A stretch of DNA of 64,000 nucleotides, taken from assembly GCA_023662825.1 (NCBI GenBank), contig JAMPIH010000009.1:32355-96354 (forward strand). The letters are read 5' to 3'. Positions within the stretch are counted from its first letter, which is position 1; every line of letters starts with the position of its first letter. The DNA comes from Bacteroides sp. Lineage in GTDB: Bacteria > Bacteroidota > Bacteroidia > Bacteroidales > P3. The notes beneath the pieces were generated by a model. That model made no database searches, was not told where the DNA came from, and saw only the letters and a list, made by a program, of their open reading frames with translations. Made by a program: the position numbers and the translations under genes. Shown here in pieces: positions 34,443 to 43,731 of the stretch.

Positions 34443-35537
34443 ATGTATAAACTATCCTGGATTTTTCTACTTTGCATCCTTCTTTCCGGCTGCAAGCCAT
34501 CTCCGAATGGTGCGCAGGCAGAGAGTGGATTCAGCATGCCGCCTCGCGCTGGCCTCAATGCCGTGTACTACTGGAAAACCGTTTTCTGTCCCGATTCGGC
34601 CGAGCTGCACTTCCTGGCCGAACACGAGATAAAACGCCTGTATCTCCGTTTTTTCGATGTCGTTGCCGAAGATTTCTACCGAAACGGCAAGATTGTCGTG
34701 ATTCCCAACGCCACCGTTCAGTTCAAGGGCAACATTCCTTCCGGCATCGAAAGCGTGATACCTACAATCTATATCACATTGGATGCCCTGAAGATGTCTC
34801 AATCGGAATATGCGGTCGATGATTTGGCGGAAAAAATCGTTCAACGTGTGCTCAATATGGTTTCTTATCACCTTATTCCGAATGTAAACGAGATTCAGTT
34901 GGACTGCGATTGGACGGAATCCGCCCAACAGACATATTTCGGCCTCTGCAAAGCGATTCGGAAAAAACTTCAGGCTTTTGGCCAACCTGATATGAAATTG
35001 AGCGCGACCATCCGCCTGCACCAACTCAGACAGATGGCTCCCCCCGTCGACTATGGTGTGCTTATGGTTTACAATACAGGCTCCTTTAGAGATCCGAACG
35101 CCCGAAACTCCATTCTCGATTATGCCGATGTGGCCGCTTATTTAAGGAAAAACGTCCGTTATCCCTTGCCGCTCGACGTGGCTTACCCAACCTACGAATG
35201 GACATTATGGTACAGAAACGGCAAATTCAAGGGCATCGTGCGGGATTCCGCCACATTGAAGGAACGTTTTTCTGCAGCCGAGAGCAGAGGCCGAACTTGT
35301 TCGGACTATGCCGAGGCGCGAAAAAGGTCGGTTGAAAACCAACGCCTGCCCGAGGATATTTTGCGAAAGGAAAGTGCCGATATGCAAACCCTGCTTCTGG
35401 TAAAACAACTTGTTGAAAAAAGGGTGTTCGGCAGTAGCCAGGATTATTCCGTTATCCTCTATCATCTCGATTCCAAAAACCTCTCAAGATATACTCCTTA
35501 TGAAATCAACGGCCTTTATTCCCATACTGCTCTTTAG
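34443..35537 (+). CDS. Lipoprotein with a TIM-barrel-like domain, function unknown
   Basis: A 364-residue lipoprotein, with lipobox LCILLSGC at residues 10-17. The mature part has repeated strand/helix patterns: IKRLYLRFFDVVAEDF, VIPTIYITLDAL, NEIQLDCDWTESAQQTYFGL and VDYGVLMVYNTGSF, which suggest a TIM barrel similar to glycoside-hydrolase-like DUF3142 proteins. This is a resemblance, not a motif match. Its last 38 bases overlap the start of the next gene in another frame, so the pair is probably translated together. It diverges from the LytTR pair, which may regulate it (inference). Confidence 0.7.
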   Translation: MYKLSWIFLLCILLSGCKPSPNGAQAESGFSMPPRAGLNAVYYWKTVFCPDSAELHFLAEHEIKRLYLRFFDVVAEDFYRNGKIVVIPNATVQFKGNIPSGIESVIPTIYITLDALKMSQSEYAVDDLAEKIVQRVLNMVSYHLIPNVNEIQLDCDWTESAQQTYFGLCKAIRKKLQAFGQPDMKLSATIRLHQLRQMAPPVDYGVLMVYNTGSFRDPNARNSILDYADVAAYLRKNVRYPLPLDVAYPTYEWTLWYRNGKFKGIVRDSATLKERFSAAESRGRTCSDYAEARKRSVENQRLPEDILRKESADMQTLLLVKQLVEKRVFGSSQDYSVILYHLDSKNLSRYTPYEINGLYSHTAL

Positions 35538-37599
35538 CCTGCTCTTTGCCCGTCCAGTATCCGCCTGTGGCCCGTCTATATACTATGCGCCATACAGAAT
35601 ACCGTTCTTTCCGACAGAAGGCATCGCCAAAGCACAGGAAAAGCGGGAGAATCTCTTGCTGTGGCAAAAGCAAACCTCCCCCGGCATTCCTTTGGAGGAC
35701 ATCGAGGCGGTGATTTACGGCGACCTTGAGCCGGACGGAGACCGTGGTCGGTTGAAAACCAACCGTTTCCTGAAATTTCTTTATGAAAGACACGATAAGG
35801 AGGCCATCGATTTCATCAAGTTGGCCAAGCATATCGAGAAACTCCGCGCCGACAGGAATTCGCCCTGGTATTATCCTAAAGACAAATCGGATTACAATGC
35901 CGGATTCGAACCTGTCATCGCTGTGATTTTAGGCTATAAGGGTACTCGGTTTCGCGACCGTTACTCGCTCCAACTCATACGGGCCTTGTTCGCCTCGGCA
36001 CGCTACGAAGAATGTATGGAGGCTTTTGACGAACGTTTTGATTCAGTCAAACGGGCAGAGCCGAGCTTGCTCGAGCTATGCCGTGGCGCAAAAACGTGCC
36101 TTGAAATTCTTCCTCAAGATAACCTGATGCGCCGTATGGCGGAGGAATATGTGGCGGGCGCGGCCCTGCGTACGGGCAACCGCCAGGCCGCCATCGAACA
36201 TTTTGCCTCCATCGGAGATATTTCTTCGTTAGTGAGTTGCATGGATAAACCTGAAGCTTTGGGACAAGCACCCGAATTGATTGCCGGAACAAATACCGGT
36301 TCCCCCTATCTGCTCGATTACATCGCCCGCGACTTCTCCTTGTCAATGCTTGTTCCAATAGCGGAAAACATGCTGCGTAAAAAAACAGTGGCCGACCACA
36401 CGCCATGGCTCTACATCATGGCTATTGGTTGTGGAGAACAAAAGCCAAAGGATTTGAATAAAGCTATTGTATATCTAAATCAAGCACTTCTTTTGGCTGC
36501 CGACCATCCATGGAGGGATTACATGCGGGCTTACCGGATGAGACTGCTCGTGCAGAGCGGTAATACGGATTTTTTACTAAGCGACTTGAAATGGCTTGAA
36601 AGCAAAGTGGCGGAAAAACCGGAGAACAACAATCTCCAGTGGGTCAGAATTACCCAGAGTTTCGTGTTTCAAGAAGTCATACCTCATTATCTGCATAAAG
36701 GCGACACGATAAAAGCCTTGCAATTGGCGAACTATGCCGACAATATGCCGGTAAAATACCAGAATGTCTGTTGGCGTTATTATACCTCGGCTTTAAATGC
36801 AACGGCTTCCAACATACCGTTGGCGCGAAAGCTGGCTACATTCTGGAATCCGCACGACTACAGCAATGTCTTTTTCCATCTTCTTAACCGACAGTCGCCG
36901 GGCATGATAGAAAGATACATCGCCAGCCTTCATTCTTCGGAATCATTGAGTGCCTATCTCAATTCGAGGGGTTACACCTATCCGGATTATCTGTGGGATG
37001 TGGCCGGCACCGTCGCCTTGCGCAGACAGGATTATCCTGCGGCCATCAAGTATCTGTCGAAAGTCGGTTCCGGGTATCAAAACTTTTTGAATGTAGCCAA
37101 GGGCGGTTATCTGAATAGGGATCCTTTTTCTTATCACAACGATAAAATCATTCGTGCCGACCATCTGAAACTCCGCTTCGCAAAGGAAATGCAGCGGTTA
37201 AAGGAAACGATATCTGTATCCCGCGACCCCAATGAAAGGGCCGATGCGAAATTGGCCTACACCACGGGACTCTACAACTCCTTTCATCATTGTTGGGCAT
37301 TGACAGGTTACTCCCAAGGTTTCCTATGGGATATGGATTATGCTCCGGATTACCTTAGAGAGGCAGGGGACAGACCGTCTGAGGAGGTATGGCGATACCC
37401 TAATGATCCGGATGATGAATCCAAGCGCTTGATTGAGGAGGCCCTGTCGGAATACACCGACAAGGAGCGTCTTGCCGAGGTTTACCTTATGTTCTGCCGT
37501 TATAAGGACATTGCACAGAAATGCCCCGAAACGAAAATAGCCGCCTATGTACGCGCCAATTGCGACCATTATAAGGATTGGGTGGCACGCAGTTTATAA
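35500..37599 (+). CDS. Large secreted protein with helical repeats
   Basis: A 699-residue exported protein starting at the ATG at 35500, where KSTAFIPILLFSLLFARPVS is a clean signal peptide; the open frame continues upstream to 35410 but inside the previous gene. The mature part is mostly helical with TPR-like stretches (EECMEAFDERFDSVKRAEPS, KAIVYLNQALLLAADHPWRD, PAAIKYLSKVGSGYQNFLNV). The first 40 mature residues (CGPSIYYAPYRIPFFPTEG) hold a Cys after the signal, but no lipobox is clear. Function unknown; it is coupled to the lipoprotein before it. Confidence 0.75.
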   Translation: MKSTAFIPILLFSLLFARPVSACGPSIYYAPYRIPFFPTEGIAKAQEKRENLLLWQKQTSPGIPLEDIEAVIYGDLEPDGDRGRLKTNRFLKFLYERHDKEAIDFIKLAKHIEKLRADRNSPWYYPKDKSDYNAGFEPVIAVILGYKGTRFRDRYSLQLIRALFASARYEECMEAFDERFDSVKRAEPSLLELCRGAKTCLEILPQDNLMRRMAEEYVAGAALRTGNRQAAIEHFASIGDISSLVSCMDKPEALGQAPELIAGTNTGSPYLLDYIARDFSLSMLVPIAENMLRKKTVADHTPWLYIMAIGCGEQKPKDLNKAIVYLNQALLLAADHPWRDYMRAYRMRLLVQSGNTDFLLSDLKWLESKVAEKPENNNLQWVRITQSFVFQEVIPHYLHKGDTIKALQLANYADNMPVKYQNVCWRYYTSALNATASNIPLARKLATFWNPHDYSNVFFHLLNRQSPGMIERYIASLHSSESLSAYLNSRGYTYPDYLWDVAGTVALRRQDYPAAIKYLSKVGSGYQNFLNVAKGGYLNRDPFSYHNDKIIRADHLKLRFAKEMQRLKETISVSRDPNERADAKLAYTTGLYNSFHHCWALTGYSQGFLWDMDYAPDYLREAGDRPSEEVWRYPNDPDDESKRLIEEALSEYTDKERLAEVYLMFCRYKDIAQKCPETKIAAYVRANCDHYKDWVARSL

Positions 37600-37644
37600 T
37601 TTTTGTTAACCTTTTGTTAAACCTTTCATAAAAAGAAAAAGACC

Positions 37645-37863
37645 ATGATGCCAGGACCCGCCAAGATTGTTGCATGCCCGCATTGTAAAGCGACCAAAAA
37701 ATTAATGTCGCTGAAAAGCGGCAATCTGTTGGACGCCACGTACTGGAGCGATGGAAGAACGATAGCTCCCATGTTGCCTCAGATGTCCTTCATTCAGAAG
37801 TGTCCGAAATGCGGAAACTATTCTTTGCGCAAAGAATGGGGGGAAACAGGGATACCCTTTTAG
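37645..37863 (+). CDS. Small zinc-ribbon-like protein, possibly truncated
   Basis: A 72-residue protein with two CxxC pairs, ACPHCK near 10-15 and KCPKCG near 53-58, that would coordinate one zinc. The middle (LMSLKSGNLLDATYWSDGRT) is conserved-looking. It begins with two Met codons. Longer relatives may exist; a further 30-residue open stretch follows in another frame at 37868-37960 and could be the rest of a frameshifted gene. Confidence in the gene is moderate because of its length. Confidence 0.6.
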   Translation: MMPGPAKIVACPHCKATKKLMSLKSGNLLDATYWSDGRTIAPMLPQMSFIQKCPKCGNYSLRKEWGETGIPF

Positions 37864-37997
37864 ACTGATGGCCGTAGGGCACTTTATTAACTGGAGCGTG
37901 CTGCCGGATTATGAGGCTACGGTGCATGATGCTATCTTGGAAAAACTTCACGATCGGTAGCGCAATGCGGAGGTAGATATTGAATCCCCCTCCCGAT

Positions 37998-38028
37998 TTT
38001 GCCATTTAGAAAATTTGGGCTAACTTCG
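37998..38028 (+). promoter_or_regulatory. Promoter of serC
   Basis: TTTG at 37998-38001, 19 bases, then TAACTTCG at 38021-38028. The spacing fits the Bacteroidota consensus exactly, with C in place of T in the -7 box. The leader to serC is about 80 bases. Confidence 0.65.
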
Positions 38029-38112
38029 CCAAGTTTGCGGGTATGTATGCCTGTGGACAGTTCTTGGCGGAGGTCAGGGGCTTGATTAGAAAACTTTAAA
38101 ACACTTAACGAT

Positions 38113-39201
38113 ATGAAAAAAGTGCACATTTTCAATGCGGGGCCCTGCAAGTTGCCCCAGCCCGCCATCCAGGCCGGTATTGAAGCTTTGAAAGATTTCA
38201 AAGGCACCGGGATGTCTGTAATCGAAATCTCCCACCGTACCAAGGAATGGGAATCGATTATGGAAGAAACCGTAGCCATGTGGAAAGAACTCTACAACAT
38301 TCCCGAAGGCTATCACGTGCTCTTCCTCGGAGGCGGTGCCAGCACCCAATTCTGTTACGTTCCCTACAACCTGCTCAACAAGAAGGCTGCTTACCTCGAC
38401 ACCGGCGTTTGGGCCCACAAGGCCGCCAAGGAAGCCAAGTTGTTCGGCGAAGTTGAAATCGTGGCCTCTTCCGAAGCCGATGTGTACAACCACATTCCCA
38501 AAGGCTGGACCATTCCCACCGATGCCGACTACTTCCACATCACCACCAACAATACCATCTACGGTACCGAAATCAAGAAAGACATCGACAGCCCCGTTAC
38601 CCTGGTGGCCGATATGTCGTCCGATTTCATGAGCCGTCCCGTTGACGTTACCAAATACGGCCTTATCTACGGCGGTGCCCAGAAGAACGTAGGTCCTGCC
38701 GGCGTTACCGTGGTTATCGTTCGCGAAGACCTCTTGGGCAAGGTGAACCGCACCCTTCCCACGATGATCGACTACCGCACCCACATCAAGGGTGAATCGA
38801 TGTTCAACACGCCTCCCGTGTTCCCCATCTTCATGATGCACGAAACCCTGAAATGGGTTAAGGATATGGGCGGTTTGAGCGTGATCCAGAAACGCAACGA
38901 GGAAAAGGCCGCGTTGCTCTACGGTGAAATCGACGCCAACCCCATGTTCAAGGGTACGGTTATCGACAAGGAAGACCGTTCGTTGATGAACGTTTGCTTC
39001 GTTCTGTCCGACGAATACAAGGCCAAGAAACCCGAACTGGAAGCCGAATTCCTCGCCTTTGCCAAAGAACAGGGCATGGCCGGTCTGAAGGGTCACCGTT
39101 CGGTAGGCGGTTTCCGCGCTTCCATCTACAACGCTTGCGAAATGGAAGACGTGAAGGCTTTGGTGGCCTGCATGCAGGAGTTCGCCAAGAAAAACGCCTA
39201 A
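38113..39201 (+). CDS. serC: Phosphoserine aminotransferase
   Basis: SerC converts 3-phosphohydroxypyruvate and glutamate to phosphoserine, the second step of serine synthesis. The 362-residue protein begins [14 protein letters not shown] and carries [31 protein letters not shown], and the PLP-binding lysine in [12 protein letters not shown] near residue 196. The ending [19 protein letters not shown] is typical. It is followed by serA, so the two pathway enzymes are adjacent, separated by the palindromic element at 39205-39333. Confidence 0.97.
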   Translation: MKKVHIFNAGPCKLPQPAIQAGIEALKDFKGTGMSVIEISHRTKEWESIMEETVAMWKELYNIPEGYHVLFLGGGASTQFCYVPYNLLNKKAAYLDTGVWAHKAAKEAKLFGEVEIVASSEADVYNHIPKGWTIPTDADYFHITTNNTIYGTEIKKDIDSPVTLVADMSSDFMSRPVDVTKYGLIYGGAQKNVGPAGVTVVIVREDLLGKVNRTLPTMIDYRTHIKGESMFNTPPVFPIFMMHETLKWVKDMGGLSVIQKRNEEKAALLYGEIDANPMFKGTVIDKEDRSLMNVCFVLSDEYKAKKPELEAEFLAFAKEQGMAGLKGHRSVGGFRASIYNACEMEDVKALVACMQEFAKKNA

Positions 39202-39204
39202 ACC

Positions 39205-39333
39205 AAAAGGTGCCCGAAAAGCACCCGTCTGCTGCGTTACGGATTCACAAATAGCTCGGTCACGTACAAAAGTACGCTCCCTCACATTTGTAAATCCAAG
39301 CCTTGCATACGGGATACTTTTAGGGCACCTTTT
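39205..39333. repeat. 129-bp imperfect palindrome between serC and serA
   Basis: The left arm opens AAAAGGTGCCC (39205-39215) and the right arm closes GGGCACCTTTT (39323-39333). Inside, CCCGT pairs with ACGGG, GGATT with AATCC, ACAAAT with ATTTGT, and the centre is CGTAC-AAAA-GTACG. Roughly three quarters of positions pair over the full length. It begins 3 bases after the serC stop. It could fold as one long RNA hairpin and act as a terminator/attenuator, or be a palindromic mobile repeat. The outer T-run after the right arm is compatible with termination. Confidence 0.8.
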
Positions 39334-39364
39334 ATTTTGTTCAAACTTAAACAAAGTAGAAAAG

Positions 39365-40285
39365 ATGAAAGTATTAGTTGCAACTGAGAAACCGTTTGCC
39401 AAGGCTGCGGTTGACGGCATCCGTCAAATCGTTGAAGCCGCGGGTTTCGAACTCGCCCTTTTGGAAAAATACACCGATGTGAACGACTTCTACAAGGCCG
39501 TGGCCGATGCCGACGCCTTGATTGTCCGTTCCGATAAAGTCACCAAGGAAGTTATCGACCACGCCAAGAACCTCAAGATTGTGGTTCGCGCCGGCGCCGG
39601 TTTCGACAACCTCGACCTGGCCGCCTGCACCGAACGCAAGATCGTGGCCATGAACACCCCCGGTCAGAACTCCAACGCCGTGGCCGAATTGGCCGCCGGT
39701 CTGATGGTCTATATGAACCGTAACCTCTTCAACCCCGGCACAGGTTCCGAACTGAAGGGCAAGAAATTAGGTATCCACGCTTACGGTAATGTTGGCCGCA
39801 ACGTGGCCCGCGTGGCCAAGGGCCTGGGTATGGACATCTACGCTTTCGACGCCTTCTGCCCCAAGGAAGTGATCGAAAAAGACGGTGTTCACGCCGTAGG
39901 TTCCGTAGAAGAACTCTACAGCACCTGCAACGTGGTTTCGCTGCACATTCCCGCCACCAAGGAAACCATAGACTCGATTAACTACGACCTGGTGAACCGC
40001 ATGCCCAAGGGTGCCATGCTGGTGAACACCGCCCGCAAGGAAGTGATTCACGAAGCAGATATGGTCCGCTTGCTCAACGACCGTCCCGACTTCCGTTACG
40101 TTACCGACATCAAGCCCGGCAACCACGACGAACTGGCCGAAAAGTTCCCCACCCGTTACTTCTCGACCCCCAAGAAGATGGGTGCCGAAACGGCCGAAGC
40201 CAACATCAACGCCGGTCTGGCCGCCGCCAACCAAATCGTTGACTTCATCAAGAACGGTGTAACCAAATTTCAGGTAAACAAATAG
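39365..40285 (+). CDS. serA: D-3-phosphoglycerate dehydrogenase
   Basis: SerA oxidises 3-phosphoglycerate with NAD, the first step of serine synthesis. The 306-residue protein is short: it has the substrate and Rossmann domains (LIVRSDKVTKEVIDHAKNLK, then GIHAYGNVGRNVARVAKGLG with the dinucleotide motif near 137-145) but no C-terminal ACT domain, so serine feedback through ACT is not expected. The NTARKEVI and TDIKPGNHDE segments near the end hold family residues. It lies downstream of serC beyond the long palindrome. Confidence 0.93.
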   Translation: MKVLVATEKPFAKAAVDGIRQIVEAAGFELALLEKYTDVNDFYKAVADADALIVRSDKVTKEVIDHAKNLKIVVRAGAGFDNLDLAACTERKIVAMNTPGQNSNAVAELAAGLMVYMNRNLFNPGTGSELKGKKLGIHAYGNVGRNVARVAKGLGMDIYAFDAFCPKEVIEKDGVHAVGSVEELYSTCNVVSLHIPATKETIDSINYDLVNRMPKGAMLVNTARKEVIHEADMVRLLNDRPDFRYVTDIKPGNHDELAEKFPTRYFSTPKKMGAETAEANINAGLAAANQIVDFIKNGVTKFQVNK

Positions 40286-40325
40286 GATGCCGTATGCCTC
40301 GTGCATACCTCCCTTACCTATCGTA

Positions 40326-40359
40326 AAATCCTCCGGCCTCGCGCCGGGGGATTTTTTTT
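40326..40359 (+). terminator. Intrinsic terminator after serA
   Basis: AATCCTCCGGC pairs with GCCGGGGGATT around a CTCGC loop, followed by eight T. It lies about 40 bases past the serA stop. Confidence 0.92.
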
Positions 40360-40390
40360 GTGCCCGCCCAAGCCCGTTCGTTTATAAAGC

Positions 40391-40425
40391 GAAACGCCCC
40401 GAATGCAACTGCATCCGGGGCGTTT
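40391..40425. terminator. Bidirectional terminator between serA and the OmpA-type gene
   Basis: GAAACGCCCCG at 40391-40401 pairs with CGGGGCGTTTC at 40415-40425, with inner ATGCA/TGCAT also pairing. A-rich and T-rich flanks allow use in both directions, mainly for the converging OmpA-type gene ending at 40449. Confidence 0.85.
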
Positions 40426-40448
40426 CTGTCTAAAGGCAGACCTGTCGC

Positions 40449-41390
40449 TTAGTTCGTTTCCAGAATCTTGAAGAGTTCGTCCAGGTCGGGGGTCAGGATG
40501 ATTTCGGTGCGGCGGTTCTTGGCGCGGTTCTCGGGGCTGTCGTTGCCCACCAGGGGAACGTATTCGCCACGGCCGGCGGCCATGATGTTGGCCGGGTTGA
40601 TCCCTTTGTTTTCCAGGATGATCTTAACAATCGAGGTGGCGCGCTTCGCGCTCAGGTCCCAGTTGTCCTTGATGTCGCCCTTGCCTTTAAGCGGCACATC
40701 GTCGGTATGGCCTTCCACCATCACGTGGATGCTGGCGTCCTTGGCCATCACGTTGGCGATTTCGTGCAAGGCTTCGCGCCCTTGCGGGTTCACCGTCCAG
40801 CTGCCGGAGGGGAAGAGCAGTTTTTCATCCACCGACACATACACCTTGCCGTTCTTGGTCTGAATCGACAGCCCCTTGTCCTGGAAGCCCGTCAGGGCTT
40901 CGGTAACCTTTTCCTTGAGCGCGTTCAGTTGCTGGTCTTTTTTGTCGAGGATGCCCTGCAGTTCGGAAAGGCGTTCGGCCTGCACGTTCAGTTGCCGGGC
41001 CTGTTCGTTGAGCTGCTGTTCCTTCAGGCTCAGTTCCTGCGCCAGCGCGTCCTTGCCCGAAACGGTGCTCTTGTATTTGTCGTCGATCTGGGTGTAGTTT
41101 TTCTGCAGTTCGGCCAGGTCGGCGGCGGTGAGTAGGTAGTTGCGCTGCAGCGTGTCGATCTGCGTGTTGGCGGCGTTCAGGTCGTTTTGCAGGCGTTCGT
41201 TCAGCGCCTTGCTTTCCACTAAGTTCTCGTTGCACTCCTGATTGCTTTTTTCCAGGCGGCTGTTGGCGGCGGTGCATTGGTTCTGCTTTTCCAGCAGTTC
41301 GTTGTATTTCTTGGAAGATACGCACGAAAAGCACATTGCGCAGAGGCTTGCGAAAAGCACGGGGGCGAGGACATTCAAACGGGTTTTCAT
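40449..41390 (-). CDS. OmpA-family peptidoglycan-binding lipoprotein
   Basis: A 313-residue outer-membrane lipoprotein. The signal peptide ends at a lipobox-like SLCAMCFSC (Cys23). Residues about 30-170 are a long coiled coil rich in Glu, Gln and Leu (NELLEKQNQCTAANSRLEKS and onward). The OmpA C-terminal domain covers about 195-305: VMVEGHTDDVPL, NWDLSAKRATSIVKIILENK, MAAGRGEYVPLVGN and NRRTEIILTP, the residues that bind diaminopimelate in peptidoglycan. It would link the outer membrane to the cell wall across the periplasm. It lies 22 bases after xth. Confidence 0.93.
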   Translation of the reverse strand: MKTRLNVLAPVLFASLCAMCFSCVSSKKYNELLEKQNQCTAANSRLEKSNQECNENLVESKALNERLQNDLNAANTQIDTLQRNYLLTAADLAELQKNYTQIDDKYKSTVSGKDALAQELSLKEQQLNEQARQLNVQAERLSELQGILDKKDQQLNALKEKVTEALTGFQDKGLSIQTKNGKVYVSVDEKLLFPSGSWTVNPQGREALHEIANVMAKDASIHVMVEGHTDDVPLKGKGDIKDNWDLSAKRATSIVKIILENKGINPANIMAAGRGEYVPLVGNDSPENRAKNRRTEIILTPDLDELFKILETN

Positions 41391-41412
41391 ATAAAAGATA
41401 TTAGGTTGTCGG

Positions 41413-42186
41413 TTAAAAATCGAGTTCGATGCCAGTGGGGCAGTGGTCGGAATGAACCACCTGCGGCAGGATAAAGGCGTCTTTGAGCTTGGAACGCAGG
41501 TTTTGGGTCAGCATAAGGTAGTCGATGCGCCAGCCCAGGTTCTTGCCGCGCGAGCCGGCGCGGAAGCTCCACCAGGTGTATTGGTCTTTGAGGCCGGGAT
41601 GCAGGAAGCGGAACGAGTCCGTGAAACCGGTCTTCAGGAAGCGGCTCATCCATTCGCGTTCTTCGGGCAGGAAGCCGGAGTGGGTGGCGTTGCGCACCGG
41701 GTCGTGGATGTCGATGGCCTCGTGGCAGATGTTGTAGTCGCCCGCCAGCACCAGGTAGGGGCGCGTTTTCTGCAAGTCCGTTACATATTGCTGAAAATCC
41801 TCCAGCCACTGCATCTTGAAGGCCTGGCGTTCGTCGCCCGAGGTTCCGGAAGGGTGATAGACGCTCACCACGCTCAGGTCGCCGAAATCGGCGCGCAGGA
41901 AGCGGCCCTCGTTGTCGTAGGCGGGAATTCCCATGCCGCCCTGCACCTTGTCGGGCGTCTGCCGGCAAAGGATGGCCGTGCCGCTGTATCCCTTTTTCTG
42001 CGCCGAGAAACAATAGGTCTCGTAGCCGGCGGAGGCGATTTCGAGCACGGGAATCTGGTCGGGCTGCGCCTTGGTTTCCTGCAGGCACACCACGTCAGCC
42101 CCGCAGCCGGCCAGCCAGTCGATAAAGCCCTTGCTGGCCGCCGAACGGATTCCGTTTACATTGTAGGTGATAATCTTCTTGGGCAC
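41413..42186 (-). CDS. xth: Exodeoxyribonuclease III (AP endonuclease)
   Basis: XthA cleaves DNA at abasic sites in base-excision repair, complementing nth in this window. The 257-residue protein starts with GTG at 42186 (no in-frame ATG upstream) and shows the family motifs: ITYNVNGIRSA (Asn7-type), LQETKAQ (metal-binding Glu), AGDYNICHEAIDIHDP (Asp and Asn) and the C-terminal WRIDYLML and HSDHCPTGIEL (Asp and catalytic His). A -7-like box TACATTCG lies 20 bases before the start on the minus strand. Confidence 0.96.
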   Translation of the reverse strand: MPKKIITYNVNGIRSAASKGFIDWLAGCGADVVCLQETKAQPDQIPVLEIASAGYETYCFSAQKKGYSGTAILCRQTPDKVQGGMGIPAYDNEGRFLRADFGDLSVVSVYHPSGTSGDERQAFKMQWLEDFQQYVTDLQKTRPYLVLAGDYNICHEAIDIHDPVRNATHSGFLPEEREWMSRFLKTGFTDSFRFLHPGLKDQYTWWSFRAGSRGKNLGWRIDYLMLTQNLRSKLKDAFILPQVVHSDHCPTGIELDF

Positions 42187-42431
42187 GGTAGATGCGTTTA
42201 TTTTTGCGAATGTACGAAAAAGCGCGAAACCTTGCGCGGGTTCACCCTCCGCTGTTTTTAAAAAGCCTTGTTGCGGCGGTTTCGGTAAAAAAGCCCCCGG
42301 TTGGAAAATTTGTTTTAACCGTCTGATAGCAACGGAAATATATTTGTTGGGAAACGGATGTACCGGTGGATTTCGGCAATTTCGGCGGTAAATAAAAAGC
42401 GGAGGGGAGGCGTTTTGGCTACTTTCGCGCC

Positions 42432-42938
42432 ATGTGTGCGAAAAGGGCCGACATATTCTTTAGAAGCTGCAGGGTATTGGCGTTCGTTGCGTTCATTTGC
42501 CTTTCGTGGAGCGTTCAGGCACGCGACAAGAACAAGTATGCCGACGATCTGCTGGGTACCTACGCCATTTACGAACACGGGCGGCAGGTAATGGCGCATC
42601 TCAACTTCTATAAGGCCGACGACGGCACCTACGAAGCCCGTATCGTGTGGCTCGACCAGCCCGACGACGATCTGGGCAAGCCCAAGACCGACGTGAACAA
42701 TCCCAAGCGCGAGCTGCGCCATATTCCGCTGACCCACGTGGTGATCGTGCGCGACTTGCGCTATGACGCCAGGAATTACGAGTGGGAGGGCGGCCGCATC
42801 TACGATCCCTCCACCGGCAAGACCTACCGTTGCTTTATACGCTTCGAAGACGAAGACACCATTCGGGTCAAGGCCTATGTAGGGATTATAGGGTTTCGCT
42901 TTATCGGAAGAAGTTTTTATTGGACGCGCGTATCATGA
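42432..42938 (+). CDS. DUF2147 exported protein
   Basis: A 168-residue protein with a signal peptide (VLAFVAFICLSWSVQA) and a DUF2147 domain, known by the pattern DLLGTYAIYEHGRQVMAHLN, IVWLDQPDDDLGKPKTDVNN and YDPSTGKTYRCFIRF, ending IGFRFIGRSFYWTRV. The family's function is not settled. Its TGA overlaps the ATG of the thioesterase gene by 4 bases. A TATATTTG at 42339-42346 could be the -7 box, though the spacing to the preceding TTTG is too long for a confident promoter. Confidence 0.85.
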   Translation: MCAKRADIFFRSCRVLAFVAFICLSWSVQARDKNKYADDLLGTYAIYEHGRQVMAHLNFYKADDGTYEARIVWLDQPDDDLGKPKTDVNNPKRELRHIPLTHVVIVRDLRYDARNYEWEGGRIYDPSTGKTYRCFIRFEDEDTIRVKAYVGIIGFRFIGRSFYWTRVS

Positions 42939-43708
42939 CAGCCACCGGAAATATAGCCGAATTCAGCCATTCGTTCCACATCTACAACCACTGCACCGAC
43001 AAGAGCGGTTTGCTGCGGGTCAAGACCTTGTGCGACCTGCTCAACGATGTGGCCGAGATGCACACGATTTTCCAGCATGCCGATGTGGCCACGCTCAACG
43101 AGAGCGGCTGCACGTGGATGCTGCGCAGGATCCATCTTTTCATGCCCGATCTGCCGGCGCAGGGTGCGGATGTTACGGTAACCACCTGGAATCCGGAATT
43201 GTCCGGGCTTCTGGTGCCGCGTCTGTATAAGGTGAGCGATGTGGAAAACGGCGGCCTGCACGCCTTCGCCCATACCGAATGGATGATGGTGAACCTGCAC
43301 ACGATGCGTCCCGAACGTCCCACCGAACAGATGAAGTCGATTGCCGGGCTGTCGGGCGAGTCTTTGCCGGCGGAGGTGCCTTTGCTGTCGAGAATCGAGC
43401 AGAAAGCGGGTCTCAGACCCGATGAAAGCTGGACGGAAGCCTGCCGCTTCAAGGCCGGTTACGCCGATATCGACTTTAACGGGCACCTGACCCAGAGTTC
43501 ATATATACAGCGCATGATCGACGCGCACGATTTTGTCTTTCTGGAGCGGCACCGCATCAAGGAAATGGAAGTGGTCTATGCACACGAGATAAAGCCTGAG
43601 GCCGCTTTCTACGTCCGTTACAAGAACGAAGGCGGTATGGTTTCGTACGCCGTGCTCAACGAAGACCAAAGCCTGCTCCACGCCTGGGCGCGCGCCCGCT
43701 GGGAATAG
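42935..43708 (+). CDS. Acyl-ACP thioesterase (FatA/FatB-like)
   Basis: Hydrolyses acyl-ACP to release free fatty acids. The 257-residue protein has two hotdog folds: AEFSHSFHIYNHCTDKSGLL near 8-27, HAFAHTEWMMVNLHTMRPER near 108-127 in the first, and ADIDFNGHLTQSSYIQRMID near 178-197, where the plant-enzyme-like Asn-x-His pair (FNGH) occurs. Start is the ATG at 42935 within the overlap with DUF2147, not the longer open frame to 42782. Coupled translation with an exported protein is unusual but has no known meaning. Confidence 0.9.
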   Translation: MTATGNIAEFSHSFHIYNHCTDKSGLLRVKTLCDLLNDVAEMHTIFQHADVATLNESGCTWMLRRIHLFMPDLPAQGADVTVTTWNPELSGLLVPRLYKVSDVENGGLHAFAHTEWMMVNLHTMRPERPTEQMKSIAGLSGESLPAEVPLLSRIEQKAGLRPDESWTEACRFKAGYADIDFNGHLTQSSYIQRMIDAHDFVFLERHRIKEMEVVYAHEIKPEAAFYVRYKNEGGMVSYAVLNEDQSLLHAWARARWE

Positions 43709-43731
43709 ATGGGATATTTCGTGTGCGGCAT

